DNA of 64,000 bases from Gnetum montanum. Its lineage: Eukaryota > Streptophyta > Gnetopsida > Gnetales > Gnetaceae. The notes below the pieces were generated by a model. The model made no database searches, had not been told where the DNA came from, and saw only the letters and a program-made list of their open reading frames with translations. A program made the translations under genes and the position numbers. The stretch spans positions 325,165-389,164 of the forward strand of contig MNCI01014507.1 in NCBI GenBank assembly GCA_015680685.1, given 5' to 3'. This document shows, piece after piece, positions 59,721-64,000 of the stretch (within the stretch, counting starts at the first letter, position 1; each line of letters opens with the position of its first letter).

Positions 59721-60036
59721 GAAGACACACAGAATACAATGTCATGAAGTACATATAAGAAAATTTACATTCCAACCTAGTGATAAGGTTCTATATTGGA
59801 ATCTCATGCATGTGCCACAATGCACTATGTTCCAAATGTTATGGAAAGAACCTTACATCATCCATTCAAATTTTTCTTTTAAGGTCATGACAATTTATCA
59901 CCTGATCAACCCTCAAAAGCATATGTTAGTCAATGTATAGCAACTTAAGCCACTACTAAAATCTTAATTAAATAGCATCACTAACACCTCTATGCAAGAA
60001 TAAGCATGCTCTATTTTTTGAATATCCTACTCTCAA

Positions 60037-60050
60037 CTTAGTCATGGATG
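60037..60050 (+). other. Internal PPT-like copy after pol (element D)
   Basis: TTAGTCATGGATGA, decayed from TTAGTCATGGGGGA, at the same position after pol as in element A. Confidence 0.45.
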
Positions 60051-60059
60051 AGATGGCCA

Positions 60060-62170
60060 TCCATTCTAACAAGTTGATGATGCTAACCAATTTTTTACAA
60101 TTTTCTTTTTATATGTTCCATTTTCTTAATATTTTATTAATTATTTTATATATTTTCCTTTTCTTTCTTTTATATTCTTCTTTTTATATTTAATGTAGTC
60201 CTATTAGAAATCTCTACTTTTATTCATTAATACTACAAATTTGGAAATTTATTCAAGGTAGCTGTCAATATTATGATTAATTAACCAAATGGAAAAATTT
60301 TATCCTTGGATTATGTTCTCTACTAACAATATGCTAATTTTTTGGTGGCATCATGTAGTGAGATCATGACATCCATCCATTCCATTTGTTCCATGGAAAA
60401 TCTTTATCATGGGAGCATGAAGGTTCTTTTCCCTTTTAACTAATATTAACAAATTTTCTGGTTACCCAATGAACTAGGAAAAGACCAAATGGAACTAGAA
60501 AAGAGTATGATCTTAAGGGGATTTGATTTGTTATTTTAGAAACTTCTTTCTTAAGTTCTATGATTTTCCACTGGTATATGATCACTCCTATTATTGACAT
60601 AAAAATGGAAACTTGTCTTTACATGGTGTGACTCATAAAAAAATAACAATAATAATGAAAATTCAAAGAACATCCCTTAGAAATAACAGTGGATTATAAG
60701 CATTGGATATGAGGCTAGAAATACATATTATCCATACTTGAAGAAAACCCTCTAACTAAGGTCTTACTTTCTTTCTTCATCTCCTGGAGTGATGATTGTC
60801 CTTTGGGATTCTCATAAACTCTTGATGATTGAAGAGGAAGAATATGTCAATGTGGGATCACTTTAAATGGAATGGACTTGGTTTAAACCTAAAAAAAAAC
60901 TACTAATAGATCATCTTAATCATAATATTTACCAAAGATCTCATGTGACTAGGATACAAACTAACCATCCACTATTCTCTCTCTCTACCATTTCCTCACT
61001 TCCTTTTCTATCAACTCTCTAAATCATATCCTGGCAAATTGATCAATTTTTTTTCTTGATAGCATAACCCTTAGAAAATTATTTTTATGGGTATGAAATT
61101 TAACATAAAACAAACATTAATCATTCTTGGTGCCCATGGAATCCTTGTGATGATGTTATGCAAGGGCATAACAAGCCTAAGCCTTCTTTAGAGAGGACCC
61201 ACTTACATTCTCTTTGGTCTACCTCAACTTAAAATCCCTAAACATGGATTACATGTGTGATTAATCATCCCAATAGCATTATAGCATCTAGTTTTGCTTT
61301 ATTTGGCATCATAACAACCTCAAAGAACTCATCCAATCCACTTTAATTTCTTCTAATTGGTCAAACTGACCATATTTCATGTTGTTGCCATCATTCTACA
61401 TCTCTTTGTCTTCTATTTGGCTCTTGCTTCATCCCCAAAATCACCTAAAATTCCTCCAACTTCAAGTGAAAATCTAGTTGAAAATAGTGTTATTAACACA
61501 TCCCCATCAATGTAGCCATATCAACGCAAGGTAAACATCCTATAAATATCCATGATACCTAGCTTATTTGTCATCATTTTTCCAAAGAACTAGAGGAGTT
61601 TTTGCAATTTTTCAAAGTAAATGAACCTTCTAAACATCATAACTTCCAAACAACTTACTTGATTTTGCCATTTTTTAATCCTCAAGATACTAGAGGTACA
61701 TCATGGGAACCTCAAATTTTAGATTTTTCATGGAAAATAGTTTAAGATGTTTCTAACTTCCCATGGATAAAATATTAAAATAATAACCATAAAGGGTTAT
61801 GATCAATAAACAAACTCTATTAGTTTGTAATAAAATAATATCAAAAGTCCATCATCATAAAAGAAGAAGTTAACACTAAAATCCCAATGTCTAAAGAATC
61901 AACATAACCTAAAATAATGAAGGAAGGTATCCAAATGAAATAAAAGTTATGACTAAGAGATAATCATGGGTTATGTTTGTGATAGTAGATGGCACCTAAG
62001 AGAAGTCCATAGGTGATAGGACCATCGTAGCCTAGGGAGAAGCAACCTAAAGGAGGAAAGAATTAACAATAATCCTAGGAGCAAGCAATTGAGGCCACAC
62101 ATGCTACTAAGCCTCTTTGGGATGAGACTAAGGTGGAATCTATTAGGAAGATTCCTACAACAAAGCAAGT
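60060..62170 (+). other. Post-pol non-coding region of element D
   Basis: Aligns with C 3451-5200 from 60452 onward. T-rich, no protein. Confidence 0.65.
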
Positions 62171-62179
62171 GAAACTAGG

Positions 62180-64000
62180 ATGGATCAGACTTCAAGACCA
62201 AGATCTAGCTTAGAGGTTACACACGTTGAAGACTACTTGGAGAGGATTAGAACCAAGAAGGGCCAAAGTTCTCTCTTACAGAAGTTAAACTTTGGATCCT
62301 TGTTGGATTTGGCATTAGAATTGATTAGGACATAGTTACAAGGGTCTCCTCTATGGCCCATTCTCTCCAATAGTGGGGAATGGAACATGAGGCAAACCTA
62401 CCTATTTTGGAACAACCGACAAGTAAATGCATTGGTGAAGATCAAATACATCACTATCTCCTACGTAATTGAAGTCATTACAAAAGTCCTTGATTTACCC
62501 AACATTTTGATAAATCTTGTAGAGATCTCAACATAGGTGAATCCTAAAGCAAAGAAATAATAAATCCAAAAATGCTATAGAGTATACCATAAGGAGTAAA
62601 GTGCCCTAATGAAGGTGAAAAGAGCTTACTTTAAGATTGTAGCCTATATCTTAAACATAACTAGGAGGCCAAGTAAGATGACAACCTTCTCTAGTAAGGC
62701 ATGTGTAGCTCTAAGTGGAAAATTCCCTATCATCTTAGCCAACTCATCTTATTTGAAATCAAAAAGCATTTCAAGAAAAATGAGAAGGGTACAAAGATAT
62801 TTCCCTTTCCTTGATTAATCAAAAAATGATGCAAAAGGGGAGGAATAGCCTCCATTTCTAGTGATCCAACACACTCCTACCACATCATTGAAAGATATGA
62901 TGAAGAATAAGACCATTGCAAAGCTTCAAGGAGAGGATTAGCCACCACCACCATTACCTAGAACCCCAAAAACAACATTGGAGATGCTTGTAATTGCTAA
63001 GCACCTTAGGAAACTTTGGGAACAATAGCTATAGTAGCAACAAGGATTCATAGGTGTTGGAAAATTGTCCATCTACCACCTAGTTATGAGCCACTTAAAT
63101 GAAGTTGTAAGGATCGCTTGGCTAGATAGTGAGACAAGCCCACTATTTTCTACATTACAAAAGCAAGCACTTGTTACACCCAATCCAAATGCTAGAGAAC
63201 ATTTTTTTAAATTTCAAAAAATGTAGCAGCCTTCTCTCTCATGTTGGAGAAAGGAGAACGGGCAACAACCCTGGTAATGCTATGCAAGAGCTAAGAGATG
63301 GTAGCAAAGGTGGTGGTTGATAGAATTGTAGAAGCCCTTAATGCTCTTACTGCATTAATACCAGAACATGCTAACATGATAAATATTCATACATTAGTGG
63401 AAGTAGGAAGTGGCCAAATAAGTGCTACCCCAACATGAAGAAGTGTTAGAAAGATTGGTGAAAGCCAAAAAACTACTTTCGGAAATCTTAGATCTACTAG
63501 ATGACATTGAAAGTAACTAGTCATAGTTATTAGGGACAAGGAGCAAGTAGTTAATAGTGAATCCATAACTTGAGGAGGCCACCATGACCAATCAATGGTT
63601 GGCCATGGAAGTTGTACAATTACGAGCTCATCTCTCTAATCCTAGCATTTCTGGCTAGAGGTAACACAAGATGAAGCTTTTTAATAACTTTAACAAAAGT
63701 ATTAAGAGGTCATGAATGCTAAGAAGATGGTGATCTTCAACACTTCTATGTCAAAATCCATGGAAAATAACATTAATAAGGTTCTATTGCAAGTTTTCAA
63801 GGAAAACTTGATCCTCACCAGAGACAACCATCATCTATAGAATACTAAGCAATAAAAGAACCAAATCGTTGAATACATCTTCCAATAGCAAGAGTAGCTT
63901 TCCAAGGTAAACTTGGATTTGAGGGGGTTGGTAGCTGAAAATAGGAATCTCTCAATGGTGGAGGTCTATGTCCTTCAGTATAGGACTTTGATTGAGATAG
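62180..64000 (+). pseudogene. ORF-X of element D, decayed, cut by window end
   Basis: Same frame as C 5205-7055: VEDYLERIRTKKGQSS, PILSNSGEWNMRQTYLFW, VNALVKIKYITISYVI, ACVALSGKFPIILANSS, then KDMMKNKTIAKLQGED, LEMLVIAKHLRKLWEQ and MSHLNEVVRI. It shares with C a stop after VEIST and stops in the Q-rich LWEQ stretch. Other stops differ between the copies. Most of the second half looks helical and coiled-coil prone. Confidence 0.6.

Larger units (their letters stand above)
52866..64000 (+). mobile_element. Element D: Ty3/gypsy retrotransposon (long version of C), cut by window end
   Basis: 5' LTR, PBS, gag, protease, RT, RNase H, integrase, internal PPT copy, post-pol region and most of ORF-X. 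From the alignment with C the element should end about 2 kb beyond the window, for a total near 13.2 kb. Stops and shifts are everywhere. It is colinear with C except for the two stretches missing from C (54203-56103 and about 56351-60451). Confidence 0.92.

Overview
The window looks like plant nuclear DNA, most likely from a gymnosperm such as a conifer. It is AT-rich and almost wholly made of old, nested, stop-ridden retroelements: Ty3/gypsy, Ty1/copia, a LINE, a CACTA transposon and tRNA-derived SINE-like pieces. It contains no intact host gene. The host-like remains are a germin-like protein pseudogene near 9.3-9.7 kb and a CpG-retaining, low-copy-looking segment present twice. The conifer assignment is an inference from the style of decay, not from a diagnostic marker.

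Layout. 1-673: minus-strand, CpG-rich (young) LTR cut by the window edge. 674-1858: repeated flank. 1859-9050: gypsy element C, with LTRs and AACTT target duplications, internally deleted. 9341-9660: germin-like pseudogene. 9935-11288: segment copy 1, ending in a truncated copia LTR (11289-11446). 12.1-13.96 kb: degenerate repeat field. 14457-16148: minus-strand CACTA TNP2 fossil. 18363-39157: gypsy element B, split inside its reverse transcriptase by gypsy element A (22318-32406, target duplication GTTAG). 39158 to about 40020: minus-strand LINE fossil. 42096-43857: segment copy 2. 43858-50357: minus-strand copia element E. 51425-51600: tRNA-derived SINE candidate. 51660-52865: second copy of the repeated flank. 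52866 to beyond 64000: gypsy element D, the long version of C.

How the parts relate. C and D share the same upstream flank, the same AACTT target duplication and shared stop codons, so they descend from one insertion that was later duplicated with its surroundings. The two low-copy segments both carry a copia LTR at the same junction, so that insertion also predates a duplication. Together this suggests a fragment of a large, probably tandem, segmental duplication that was later invaded by B, A and the young 1-673 LTR. The gypsy elements carry primer-binding sites resembling tRNA-Asp, which points to the Tat/Athila side of Ty3/gypsy. C and D also carry a long decayed reading frame between pol and the 3' LTR that I do not recognise. 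Nothing here is likely to be autonomous: protease, RT or integrase catalytic residues are mutated in most copies. All domain calls come from reading translations by eye; no search was run.
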